Source: Lucifuga dentata
Taxonomy: Eukaryota > Chordata > Actinopteri > Ophidiiformes > Bythitidae
Assembly: GCA_014773175.1 (NCBI GenBank)
Contig: VXCM01003434.1
Span: 30,088 to 94,087 of the forward strand
Direction: 5' to 3'
Length of the DNA: 64,000 nucleotides
A model generated the notes under the pieces. That model had not been told where the DNA came from and did not search any database. It was given only the letters and a program-made list of their open reading frames with translations. The position numbers were made by a program, and so were the translations under genes. This document shows positions 12,774-24,656 of this stretch, piece by piece (the first letter of the stretch is position 1; every line of letters begins with the position of its first letter).

Positions 12774-13284
12774 AAACTTGGTTTATACTTCACGTTGTTG
12801 CCAGGGAGTAAGGGGTGACATAATCATATTGACTTAATTGCGGTGCCCACGCCATAGTGCTCTGGGCCTCCACAACCTCGTATTGCGTGATCACGTACCT
12901 CCTAGATTTTGTGACTTGGTGGGAGCAGCGCACTTCTCAAAATGGAGGAGTTGGAGGGTGGACTTGCTGAGCTGGTACATCTTTACGACTCATCCCTGAG
13001 ACATTATAAGGATCCTCACATGGCCCAAAACTCCCGGAACAAAGTAGTAACTGCACTGGGCCAAAGATATGAATTTTTGCCATAACATTTGGGAAGATAT
13101 GCGGAATCATTCTGTGACTACTTCATTGACTACTTCCTGCTTGACAAGGTATTTCCTTGTTGTTTCGAAGAATATTGCTGTGGAGAATGCAGCAAGCATA
13201 AAATGCTTCACTCTCTGTGGACATGCGTGCTGTTGGCGAAGCTCCCTTGCCAAAGGAGAACCAAGGCTTTAGGCTGGTGGCCTC
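12774..13284 (+). mobile_element. Harbinger-like fragment with broken MADF reading frame, copy 1
   Basis: The frame from 12941 reads MEELEGGLAELVHLYDSSLR then HYKDPHMAQNS, which fits the MADF DNA-binding domain carried by PIF/Harbinger elements. It shifts frame near 13060 and resumes as FCHNIWEDM in another frame. The upstream TTGGTTTATACTTCACG resembles fish Harbinger ends. A better-preserved relative is at 27930-28615. Confidence 0.6.
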
Positions 13285-13345
13285 TGCTTTATTGTCTTTA
13301 TTAGCAGTCGTTAATCTTCCTGGGGACCACAAAATTAAAATACAA
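13285..13345 (-). mobile_element. Inverted LINE tail
   Basis: On the minus strand it reads GGTCCCCAGGAAGATTAACG then GACTGCTAATAAAGAC, the same type of 3' tail as at 14955-15020 but reversed. It abuts the 5' side of the next LINE body. Confidence 0.55.
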
Positions 13346-13394
13346 AAAATACTGATAAGAAAAAATAGAATTAAAACATTCAAAAGAAGCATTC

Positions 13395-15028
13395 TGACAG
13401 TAGCACAGAAGATAGCAAAAGTTATTCCACTTTCAAAGAATCCAGTTTCATCACTTTCTGGTACAAATAGCCGCCCTACAAGTCTGTTACCAGCTCTAGG
13501 GAAGGTAATGGAGAGAATTATGTCTGAACAAATACAAAGCTATTTTGAGGCTAACAATTTAAACACAAATTATCAACATGTTTCTAGGAATGGTCATTCT
13601 ACATGCATGGTTCTGGCACAAATGACAGATGATTGGAGTATGGAGTTAGATAATGGAAACTTAGTGGGTACTGTTCTACTTGTTTCAGTTCTGCCTTTGA
13701 TGTTATAGATCATTCCTTGTTGTTAGACAAATTGAATCTTTATGGCTTCACCTTTACTGCACTAAAATGGATGCAGAGCTACTTGACAAACAGGAAGTAG
13801 ACAGTTTTCTTTAATGGCAGTCTGTCAAAGGTTAGATCTGTTACTTGTGGGATACCTCAAGGTAGCTATTTGAGACCATTATTGGTTTCAGTTTTCACTA
13901 ATGATATTCCAGTTGTTTTAGAAAAGGCTTGAATTACTATGTATGCTGATGATTCAACAATATATTTAGCTGTGTCATCAACAGAAAAGCTGGGTGACAT
14001 TATTAATGGAGTTAAAGTTAGTGGTAGAATGGGTCACAAACAACAAATTGGTACTTAATGTTGGTAAGTATTATAATAGGATCAACGTATAGGCTAAAGG
14101 CAGAACCTACATTTAAATTGCATGTGCACAATATACCCATCAAACAGATACAAGAAATAAAACTTTAGGTGTGACTTTAGACAATAAATTATCGTGGTCT
14201 AAACAGATTGACAACATCGTGAGTAGAATGGGTAGAGTGTTGTCAGAGAAGAGGTTTAAATAGTATGCCACCAGATATTATCAAACAAGTTATAAATGCT
14301 TTACTTCTGTCACAGCTTGATTACTGCTCGGTGATTTAGTCCAGTGCTTCAGTTACAGAGATGAAAAAATTGCAAGTTGCTCAATAAATAAAGCTGCACG
14401 TTGTGCCTTGCGTTGCTCTTACAGAGCTAATGTAGCTAACATGCATGATGTCTGGGCTGGCTAACTGTCAGACAGAGATCCACCTATGTTCTGCTTAGTT
14501 AATCAGAAATATACTGGTGACAAGAACACCAAAACTATTATATCAGCAGTTATTTTCTCAGTTTTTTCAGCAGTTATCAAACACGATACGCGATAGAAAA
14601 AAGGTTCAGGTTACCTAAATCAAAAACAGATATGTTACAGAGCGCAGTAATGTACGGAGCCATGTCATCTGGAACTCACTGCCAGTACATATAATACAAG
14701 AAAATACTAGGGATCAGTTCAAAACTTTGTTAAAACAGCATCTGAAAGGACAGCAGTAATCTGATGTAATGAACAGATCTAAATGAACCCTTTGATTCCT
14801 AATTTAGTGTTTGCTTTGACATTTGTTGAAAGGTGACAATGTTGTTTCTCTTTGGATTTCTTTGAATTATTGTTTTTAGGAAATGGACTTGTTATGTTTG
14901 TTTTGTTCTGTGGTGTGTTGTATATGCTCTATGTATTGTGTATATATCAGTATGTGTGTTGGACCCCAGGAAGAATAGCCTATGCGTAAGCTGGAGCAAA
15001 TGGGGATCCTAATAAAGAAAAAGAAAGA
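13395..15028 (+). mobile_element. Degenerate LINE (Jockey/L2-like) reverse transcriptase and tail
   Basis: Broken frames read SRPTSLLPALGKVMERIMSE, HSTCMVLAQMTDDW, SAFDVIDHSLLLDKLNLYGF, SYLTNRK, CGIPQGS and MYADDSTIY in the correct order for a non-LTR reverse transcriptase. YADD is the catalytic motif. Several stops and frameshifts make it inactive. The tail has GGACCCCAGGAAGAATAG and GGGGATCCTAATAAAG, typical of abundant fish LINEs. Subfamily is uncertain. Confidence 0.85.
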
Positions 15029-15772
15029 AGGCATAATAATAATAATACAAATAAGAATAGAAATGAATATCCATAAAACCATCACTGGATTTAAGATCTC
15101 CTGTTTCACCAATTGATCACGAATAACTAAACAAACAATATAAACCACATCAGCTAAATGTGACCTAGAAACAACAGTAAAGCATCAATCAATCAGATTT
15201 GAATTTTAAGTGCCTTCTTGTTTCCTAAAAATATAAATACTTCTGTGTTGCATAAGCTCCATTCCATGCCACACAGGACCTATAAATAACTGTTCTAAAA
15301 ATTTAGTTTTAAACCGTGGAAGCAATAAATAGTTTTCTACCTCATCATGTAAAAATTTAGGAGTGCCCATAAACAGAGCTTTCCACAGGAAAACTAACAA
15401 ACTAAACTGTAATCTAGTGTTAACCAAAAGCCAGGATAATCTGTTATGCATATTAATAATGCTGGTACGATATGAGTCTTAGGATCGTCTGCTGGAAGGA
15501 AGGTCTGCTGTGCGTCCAGCTGGCTCCTCCCTCAGATGGTTCTCACCAGGCAATCCCCGACTTTGCTGTTTGTTTGTTTTTTTATATCATCCTGTAATGT
15601 TTCACTGTTTTTATGTCTTTGTAATTTGTCTGCTTCCCTACTTACGGCTCCTACTGCACGCCTGGTTGTTTGAGGAGAGGAAATCTCTTTGAATTCTTTC
15701 TCCTGACCTTCCATGTTGTTTTTTTCCTCATATGATAAGGTGCTTTCAGGGAGTTTTTGCTCATCTTCTTAG
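15029..15772. other. No gene recognised
   Basis: AT-rich then mixed sequence; short frames only, no recognised family. Confidence 0.45.
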
Positions 15773-16431
15773 ACTGGATTTACACGACCATACACATGCA
15801 TGGTCGTATAAATCCCAAATCCCTGATTCTAATCTTTTGCGCACATGACAGACACGCTTCCTGAAGATATAAATGGTAAAAAACCACAGTGAGTCAGATA
15901 TTCTCAGATCCATTTTGGACCACTTTCATATGTGGAAATAAATCAGATACGTATCAGATATCCACCAACGTGACTGCTGCCTAAATCCATAGATCAGAAT
16001 TTCCTTCCCATGCTGCCTCCTACGTAATGTTCTGCTTTATCTGCATATGATGATGTCAGCATCAATATGATGACGCTCTCTGTAAACAGAAATGGAGGAC
16101 ATACTGTATATATCAGACATGCTGATGTGTGTTTATGTCAAATAGACCTGTTAGTGTGTGATAACAGGCTCCTGTTACAGCAGCAAAACTCCAACTCCAC
16201 CCGCTTCTCCTCTGTGATTAACCAATGAACATACGTGTCCTGATGGAGAGATAAATGCTCACACAACATATCAGATGTTTCTCTCTGCATGTGAAAGTTT
16301 TCACCACTGATCAGATTTTAAATACTTCTCTCAGAACACTGAAGCATTTTCTTTACATGCGTCTCAGGAATGTACACATGCGTAGCTGCATCCTGCTGCT
16401 GCAGGTCAAAGGTCAAAGCATGTAAATACAG
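15773..16431. mobile_element. Family D non-autonomous DNA element copy 1
   Basis: It starts CTGGATTTACACGACCATAC. Its body (for example TTTATGTCAAATAGACCTGT and TAACAGGCTCCTGTTACAGC) is shared in reverse complement with 53990-54696. A hAT-like assignment is only a guess. Confidence 0.6.
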
Positions 16432-17102
16432 GTTGGGTTGGGAGCTGTCAGGGTGTGTGTGTGTGTGTGTGTGTGTGTGGGTCTGTGAAGCTCTCAGACT
16501 GTTAATGTGATGTTGTGTTATAAATAAACTTAATGCAGCCTTGCTGTCTCAGACTGTGCATTTAAAATCAAAAATTTTTTATTGCATTTTGTTATCTATT
16601 GTATCTGTATCTATTGTATGTTATCTATAGTATTACACAATGCATGGTGACACGCAGAATAATAAAAAACAAGATAAACTTGTTACTCAAACAAAAACAA
16701 AAAAAAGGTGGGTAATATGGTAGAATCTCCTGGAATACACATAAGCTAGAATCTCTTTGAATACACATATTCTTCTTTAAAAAGAAGACATAACCACAAC
16801 AACATTTTCCATAATTTAAGCGAATCGAATTTTTGAAAATCGAATTGAAATATCAGAATTGATATCCAGCCCTACACGTTGGTCTAATTAGTCTTGTCCA
16901 GAGCCTTGGGGACCTCTGGAACTTTAATTTAGAATCACTGAGTTCAAATGAAAAACATCTCAGGAATTATATTATTTCACAAAATAGCCTCACTACTTAT
17001 CAATCAACCCTCATACATACCAAGCTAAACTGAACTACTGTGGCTTTATAAGTATGTGACACTTTCCATAAGTTGTTGGGCCATAGAAAAGCTGAAGCTG
17101 GG
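16432..17102. other. CD109 downstream / likely 3' UTR region
   Basis: Contains (GT)n at 16453-16479. Part of it should be the CD109 3' UTR, but its end cannot be fixed without transcripts. Confidence 0.4.
16578..16583 (-). promoter_or_regulatory. Possible CD109 polyadenylation signal
   Basis: AATAAA on the minus strand about 520 bases after the stop codon. No nearer perfect copy was noticed between it and the stop. The choice is a guess without transcript data. Confidence 0.25.
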
Positions 17103-17293
17103 TTAGATGAGGAGGAGGACGAGGAGCAGAGTGAATGGTAAAGCGGTCAGCAGGGGGCGCTGACGGGCCTGAGAAGTGATGCCATCATCGGGACGATCTT
17201 CTGGGCTGCACTGACTGCAGTCGCCACCACAGAAAGAGCAGACAGACATTTCCTGCCTCTTCTCTGATCTGTACGTCCTCACTGTCTTCCGAC
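17103..17293 (-). CDS. cd109: CD109 last coding exon: Cys cluster and GPI signal
   Basis: 191 bases, residues 1110-1172 and the TAA stop at 17103-17105. After [16 protein letters not shown] it holds [11 protein letters not shown], four Cys with spacing close to the mammalian CDLC...C..C cluster. It then has a small-residue segment DDGITS that could host the GPI attachment residue, and the hydrophobic end [17 protein letters not shown]. There is no cytoplasmic tail, which fits GPI anchoring rather than a transmembrane protein. Acceptor CTCTCAG. Confidence 0.95.
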
Positions 17294-19790
17294 CTGAGAG
17301 AGCAGCACAACGTCAAAGGTCACAAAGTCAGTTTCTATTCATTTTTTACACATTTCTCTAATTTAAGCAACTAAATACATTTACTCAAGTGCTGTATTTA
17401 AAGGACCATTCTGGCGAGTTTGCATGTTTAATCCAATAAAACCACCTGCATGCTGTATACTGTATGTTACGTTACTGACAACCAAACATAAATATAAAAA
17501 CACATTTTAGTTTTCCTGTTATTTTGCAAAATAATCTAATCTTTCAAAATGGTGATGTGCCAACCTTAAAATTAATCGTTTCTCCTACTAACACTGATTG
17601 TACAAGACACGGTCATTTAATTTGTCTGAAAAGGCCATCTTTTCCTGGGACTATATTTCCTGGTGGAGACGTACATTGTCTGCTGTGCAGCTCCATGTTG
17701 GATTAGTTGAATAGCTATTTTGACAAAAAACCTAATAGACGTGCTGTTTGATGTACTTACCTCAAGCATGTTTCAAGTCTCTACAAGTAGATTTTTAATA
17801 GTGTACTGGATAATGGAGATGGCAGTCTGGAAAGTCAGAAAAACAATTCTAATGCTGTATATACCACACCAGTAGTATATTTGGGGAAATGGTTGTCAGT
17901 AACGTGTATGCGTGTTGTATATATATTGGGCTCAAACATGCACGATTGCCAGTATGATCCCTTAAATACAATTGTAAATACTTTACTCTTTACAAATAAA
18001 GGTAATTATGAGACAGAAACATTCTTACGTGGTTCATAATAATCATAGATACAGACAGTCGCATCCTTGACTTTTCCGACCTTGGACTCCACGATCAGAG
18101 GAATCTCTACACACAACTCCTCTGTGGTCACCTGCAAACACATTTCCAGCTCAGTTATTCAGCTCAGCCACTAGAAGGCAGCATACAGGCTCAGTGACCT
18201 TCTGTTCACTGGATATTCTACTGTCTCCTGCAGGCGAGGGCTGAGTTGCTGCTGCGAGTGAAGGTCTGCGTCACAGTGGGGGTAGGACAGAGCATGAGAC
18301 GGATTGGTGCGGCCTCCACAGCAGGACTGGATATCAATTCTGACCTCCTGCTTCGATTTTCAAAGCCCCGATTCCATTCAATTCAATTTGGTTAAATTTT
18401 GGAAAATGTTAAGGTTTTGTCTTCTAAATGACATTATTGTATAAAAAAGTGAAGCCATTCTTTCAAAATCTATGTAGAAAACTACTGGGTGTATTAAAGG
18501 AAACAGATTCAGGCTGACCTTTGACCTCTGATGCTCTTTGACCTCCACATGAAGCTTTGTGTAGCCGCATCACTAACGTGTCGTGTTGCTCAGCGTTCCG
18601 TGATTCCAGGTTTGAAGTGTGTTCCTAAATCCCTCGTTGTCACGGCGACGCTGTAAGGACGCATATCCTCCATATAAAAATAGCAACGACTGGCTTATTT
18701 TTTTGGCTGGAGGTGATGCAGATGCAGCTTGCAGGTCACTGTATTTTCTACGTCATCTGTCTTCATTCAGCATCATGCTGCAGACATCACACTCAAGCGG
18801 CTCCACAAGTTCATCATGTTGCCATAAATTTTACTTCTGAGTTACATATTTTGTAAATGTTCTTACTTTTGTTGGACTCGTTTGTGTCCTTTTGCTTTTG
18901 AAAACTAAAATAAGTCCAAAGTCAAAATGAGTCTAAACCTCAGAGATGTCAGTNTCCTTTTGCTTTTGAAAACTAAAATAAGTCCAAAGTCAAAATGAGT
19001 CTAAACCTCAGAGATGTCAGTACCAAAATCTGCATCCCTACTGAGATTACATCCTCAGTTCTGCTGAGACACCGGAGTCACAGCGCCATGTTGCTTTTAA
19101 TACAAACTTGGTCTTCTATGCTTTCCATAGTCGAGTAGTCATACTACGTCACACAGAACTTAANTTAATACAAACTTGGTCTTCTATGCTTTCCATAGTC
19201 GAGTAGTCATACTACGTCACACAGAACTTAAGCTACTAGTGCTACAAGTGTTACTACTTACTTATGCTACGAGTGTCACTTATGCTGCTAGTGCTACTTA
19301 TGCTACTAGTGTTATTTATGCTACTAGTTGTTATGCTACTAATGCTATTACACTACTAGTGCTACTTATGATTGATATTAGTGTTACTTACGCTACTAGT
19401 GCTACTTATGCTACTAGTGCTACTTACACTACTAGTGCTACTTATGCTACGACTGATACTTATGCTGCTAGTGTTACGCTACTAGTGTTACTTACGCTAC
19501 TAGTGCTATTTATGCTACTTATGCTACTAGTGTGAGTTATGCTACTAGTGTTAGTTATGCTACTAGTTTACTTATGCTACTAGTGCTAGTTATACTACTA
19601 GTGTTCAGTTAAAAATGTAACCAGGCAGTCCCCGGGTTACAAATGAGGTCCCATGCCCACAGCTGTTCGTAAGTTGGATTTATTCATAAGTCGGAACAGT
19701 TACGTAAGGTGCATATCTAGCGTATGTATTTTACCCTTCTATGCATAGGAAATATTAAAGAAACACTTCCAGATATAAAACATCGTAAAC

Positions 19791-19824
<34 letters not shown>

Positions 19825-22800
19825 TGTGTGTGTGTGTGTGGGGGGGATATTAAAAACATGTAGGTTAACACTTACTCTCGCTCCTATGATGTCTTGCACG
19901 GCAGAAGAGGCATTCTTCTTTTGTTTTGACATGCGTCCTAAAGTAGTGCACCGTTCATTATTACAAATCATTGTATGTAACTCGAATTTTTAATTGAATA
20001 GGCTTTATGGTGGTTGGTTCGTAAGTACAGGTTGTTCGTAAGTCGGGATGTTCGTAAGTCAGGGACTGGCTGTATTTAAAATATACATTTTTTTGTTTTA
20101 TGAATCAATATCAGAATTGTTTAAATTTGAAAAGTGACTAATCCAAAACTCAATTTTTTTCCCCACCCTTAGTCCGCAGTGTTGCGAACACTGTACCGGA
20201 CTGTCATGGTACAAAGAGAGGCTGAAACTAAAGCTCTCGATTTACCAGTTCATCTATGTTCCAGCTCTCACCCGTGGTCACAAGGCCCAGGAACAGGGTG
20301 AGTAGCTCAGACATTCAAAGGAGCTCAGGATGAAAAAAAAAACCCTTGAGGTGGTTCAGGCATCTGATCAGGACGCCTCCGGGATGCAGTATGAAAAGAT
20401 ATTCTGATCCTGTCCAATAGGGAGACTACGGGGCAGACCCAGAATATGATGGAGGGCTCATGTATCCCATCTGGGCTGTGATCACTCAGAATCCCTCAAA
20501 AAGAGCTGAAAATGTGCCTACTGAGAGAGACAGCTACTGTGCTTAGCCTATTGCTTCTGAGATCCAGAACCAGATAAAAAAAAAAGGAAAAAGACAGCGG
20601 GATGGACAGATGGAAGGATGGATGGATGGATGTACAGACACAAATTTTGTTTCAGAATCATAAATCCAATGAACAGAAGGCATCATGAGGAATGGTGTTT
20701 ATGTGGAGCGTGTGCAGTCAGACTGGAACTCACAGAGTCTAAGTACAGGATGACTTTCCCCGGCTCAGTCTCCACCTTCTTTGTCACGTTGTTGGTCTGG
20801 ACTCCGTCCTGAGCCAGACAGAAGCCGCTCAGCAGATCCACCTCCATGGCAACCATGCCTGTCTGTGTCAGGCCCGCACTCGCTGACAGCCTGCAGGGGG
20901 TNCCTCCATGGCAACCATGCCTGTCTGTGTCAGGCCCGCACTCGCTGACAGCCTGCAGGGGGTGCCACAGCATAAAAACAAGACGCTAAGTATTCCTCTA
21001 ATATTCATCAGGTATGCTAAATTTACAGAAATTTACGTTGGTTACACTCTTGTAAAACAAAAAAAAAAAAAAATTATTATTATTATTATTATTATTGTTG
21101 TTGTTACTACAGAGAACTGGAATAAGCAGCAGGATGTTGCATATAATTAATACTATTAAAAATAACAAAAATAGTTAATACCAAAGTAAATAGTAAAACA
21201 TACTGTACATTTTAAAATACATTAAATAAAAAAGTGCACAATTTCAAATTAAAAATTAATAAATCACAAATAAATGTAAACAAAATAAGATCAATAAGAT
21301 AATTAAACTAAATAAAATATTTTAAAAATAAAACACAGAAATGAAATTAAAAACTATTAAACTACTACTTAAATTGAATCAGTCTAACAAATATGATTAG
21401 GAATGTAAGAGAAGTTATGACTCAACTTTCAGAAACAGGAAGTAAATCAATCATATATGCCTGAAATGCATCATTTCTTTATATTTTTTTAAAGTGAAAA
21501 GACATTTATTTAGACATTGTGTTCTTTCTATTGTTAATGAATATCCATTTCATTTTTATTTGACTTTGTAAAGTCATATTTTATCTGATTTATCTAGTTT
21601 TAATTTATTATTTCTCTAATGTCTTTATTGATTTCTTTTGCTAAGCAGGTATGTGTTTGTTATTGTTCTATCGGAGTTACATTGTGCTGAGGTCATGTGA
21701 TCAGAGCTCTGAGCTGCTCACCTGGTGCAGATTTGCAGGTGTGGTAGTGGCATCATGATGTCATCGTGCAGCTCGACGTAGAGATCTAAAGCTTCGTCAT
21801 CGTCAGCGTATCTTCTTCTCCTGTTCAGCTCTCCACTCTTTATGTTGTAAAACACGTTGAGCTGACGAAGAGAAAGAGGAAAACTAAAACAGCGTGTCCT
21901 CGCTTAAACGCTGCTACTGAACACATCTCAAACAGCTTAAACACCTTAAAATCTCCAGTCTTTGCATTTCCTGACTCCCTTTTACAAATTCAGAACAGAA
22001 CCACTGACCTTCATTTTCAAAAACAGAAATAAAGCTGGATATAAAATTTACAAAAGGATTTAAAAAAAAAAAAAAAAANAAAAAAAAAAAAAAAAGAGGA
22101 ACAGAAAACACATCTACAGTGGCCCAAAGAGACAAAAGATAGACAAAGTGAAAATAAGACGAATGAGAAACAGCTGCAAATGCCAAAACTCATAAAGGAG
22201 GAAAACATGGAGGGCTGGGTGATATCTCCTTAAAATAATTTCATGATATAAACAATGTAACACAGAACAATGCTGTCCTGGTGATTTTAGAAGTAAGCAA
22301 TACAACCTGAACCAACATGAGTAAAAACCAATCAGTGTAAAGTAGAAACAGTAGAGTTTTTCCCTTCAGTAAAAGTATAAATAATCCTGTAATATTTTAA
22401 CTTGTAAACATTAACTCAGATTAGCTTTAGCTGCTCGTCTTCAGTCGTTATAAAACATAAACAGTATCAGCAAATGAAAGGATGACGTCATAAGAGTTGA
22501 TCTTTGGAAGGTTATATTTCCTCCAGAGCTAAATAGTCTCTCTGATGCTAAACTTAAATATGCTCTGAAGTCCAAATCCACCACAAGCCAAGAACTCACC
22601 TAAAGTTAGCACAGTGGCTAAGGCTAACACTGTTAGCAGCTAAGCTAACACTGTTCATATATCACAAGAAGTTACCACTAACAAAAAGTCACTGTTTTAC
22701 TAATTTCTTTCCACCATTAGCTTCTGATGTGACAGGAAGTACAGCTAGATAACACTCCAGCTATGCTTCACTGAGTCAGTTACTTCCTGTTTGTTTTTAG

Positions 22801-24624
22801 AGCAAATCAGCTGATTGGCTCTCCTCCTCATGTGACTTGTGACTTTCTTGGTATTCACCAGGTGTTTCTGCTTCAGGCGGAGAAGCTAATTTGTTGTTTT
22901 TCCGCCTTTAGTTGTTAGCATGTTAGCTTGTAGCTGAACCATTTCAAACAAACCATTTCAAACTTTTTAGGAACCAATTCAATGACCTGTTACTTTCAGT
23001 CATGTTTGTTTTGTTTCTTCTTCTTGTACATGTTAAGAAAATGCATCAATATATCATCATGATGCAATATCATGATATTTTCTGGTTCTGTTGATAATCC
23101 ATCATTGGTTGTCTAAATATTTTTTTTTATTAAAATTGGTTTCTTAGTTTTTGAGAGATGGGCAGAAATGTCAACAAATGCCCTAAGATTTGATAAACTC
23201 TTTCTTGACCTGAGACCCACCTACATAAAAATTTAGACAGTTTGATCTTTTTAGGATGTCCAGCTGAAAAACAGACAAAAGCTGATAAAAACAGAATCTC
23301 CTTAGCAGAGGTTAAAATCAGTGCTTAATTTGGGCAAAAAGAAGTGCTGGAACCACGATCGGATTGGGATGCTAATTTTTAAAATTTTAACCAGAACTTT
23401 CAGTTGTCGACGGGGGGGTGGCGGCACTGAGTCAGCACTCCCTGCAACAGTTATTATGGCAGGTGTGGCGAGCTGTCAAACCGAAAGCCTTGTAGCACNC
23501 TCCCTGCAACAGTTATTATGGCAGGTGTGGCGAGCTGTCAAACCGAAAGCCTTGTAGCACTTGCAGCATGTGTCCCACCACTGATAGACACACCATAACT
23601 ACATTTAAGAAACTAAAATAAAATTAAAAAAAAAAGAAAAAAACACGGCCACTATGGAGAAACATTTCACAGTGTGATCATTCCTCTATCAGCTTTTAGA
23701 AAGGCTCATTTTCATCCATGTCAAGAATTTGTCGTACACAATTTAATTATTTTATTGTTTAATGCACACAATTATATCCAAAAGCGATACAAAATTAAAT
23801 TACTTAATATAGTTCTGGAACGCTAGCTTCTGAAATAATCTCTCCTGGTACGCACAGAGCCATCAGAAATAAGTGCCAGAACTCAGTTCCGGTGCGTTAC
23901 GGCACAAATTAAGCACTGGTTAAAATACAGTATACCAGAACTGCTCTGCGACAGTAAACAAAAATTAAATTCAGTCAATCCACTTTAGATTAATGTATGT
24001 AATTAATAATTAACATTTCAAACAAATACTAAATTTTGGAAACAATGATTAATATACAGTATATTTGGCTGTTTTAAGGATCCGTATCTAATGTCACCCT
24101 GTGAATGCAGCATTACTAAAGACGACCAGCAGGAGGCACCTTTTCAGTGTATGCCATATTTCTAATTACAGTAAGGTGTGTCCTGGTACCTGTAAGAGGG
24201 CGAGTCCATTTCCCTCTGCAGTGACCTGAAGGTACAGCTCGTCATCTGTTGCTTCAATCTGAAAGTTAAAACCACAACATTAAAACAGGGAGGTCATGTC
24301 CCAGAAAATCTCCCTTATTTTCAAAGGTCAATGTTGACAGGTATGTTCTTTTTTTTGTTTGATGTGTGGCCCTTTGATCTTGAGAATGAAATTTTATTGG
24401 CCCCCATCCTCATCAAGGTAGGAAAAACATTTTTAATTCACCGTTGCAGTAGTATGCTTTGGGAAATGATTGTCAGTAATGTTACGTGTATAAAAATGGA
24501 ATATATTCGGCTCAAACGTGCAAAATGGTCGGTATGGTCCTTTAAAGTGAACGTGACATGTTAAATCAATAAAGGCAACATAAATTCTTGCTTTAAAGCT
24601 CCAAATTTTAAGAGATGACTGGAG

Positions 24625-24656
<32 letters not shown>

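Noticed and set aside
13217..13708. 163-residue frame as a possible gene
   Set aside because: It joins an inverted LINE tail to a fragment of reverse transcriptase and ends at a frameshift; it is part of the LINE remnant.
18887..19231. Tandem duplications as evidence of local gene or element duplication
   Set aside because: Copies are identical, centred on an N, and match the length of the other N-linked repeats, so an assembly cause is far more likely.
19176..19535. 119-residue frame with repeated TYATSA
   Set aside because: Translation of the CTACTAGTG minisatellite; it also crosses near an assembly duplicate.
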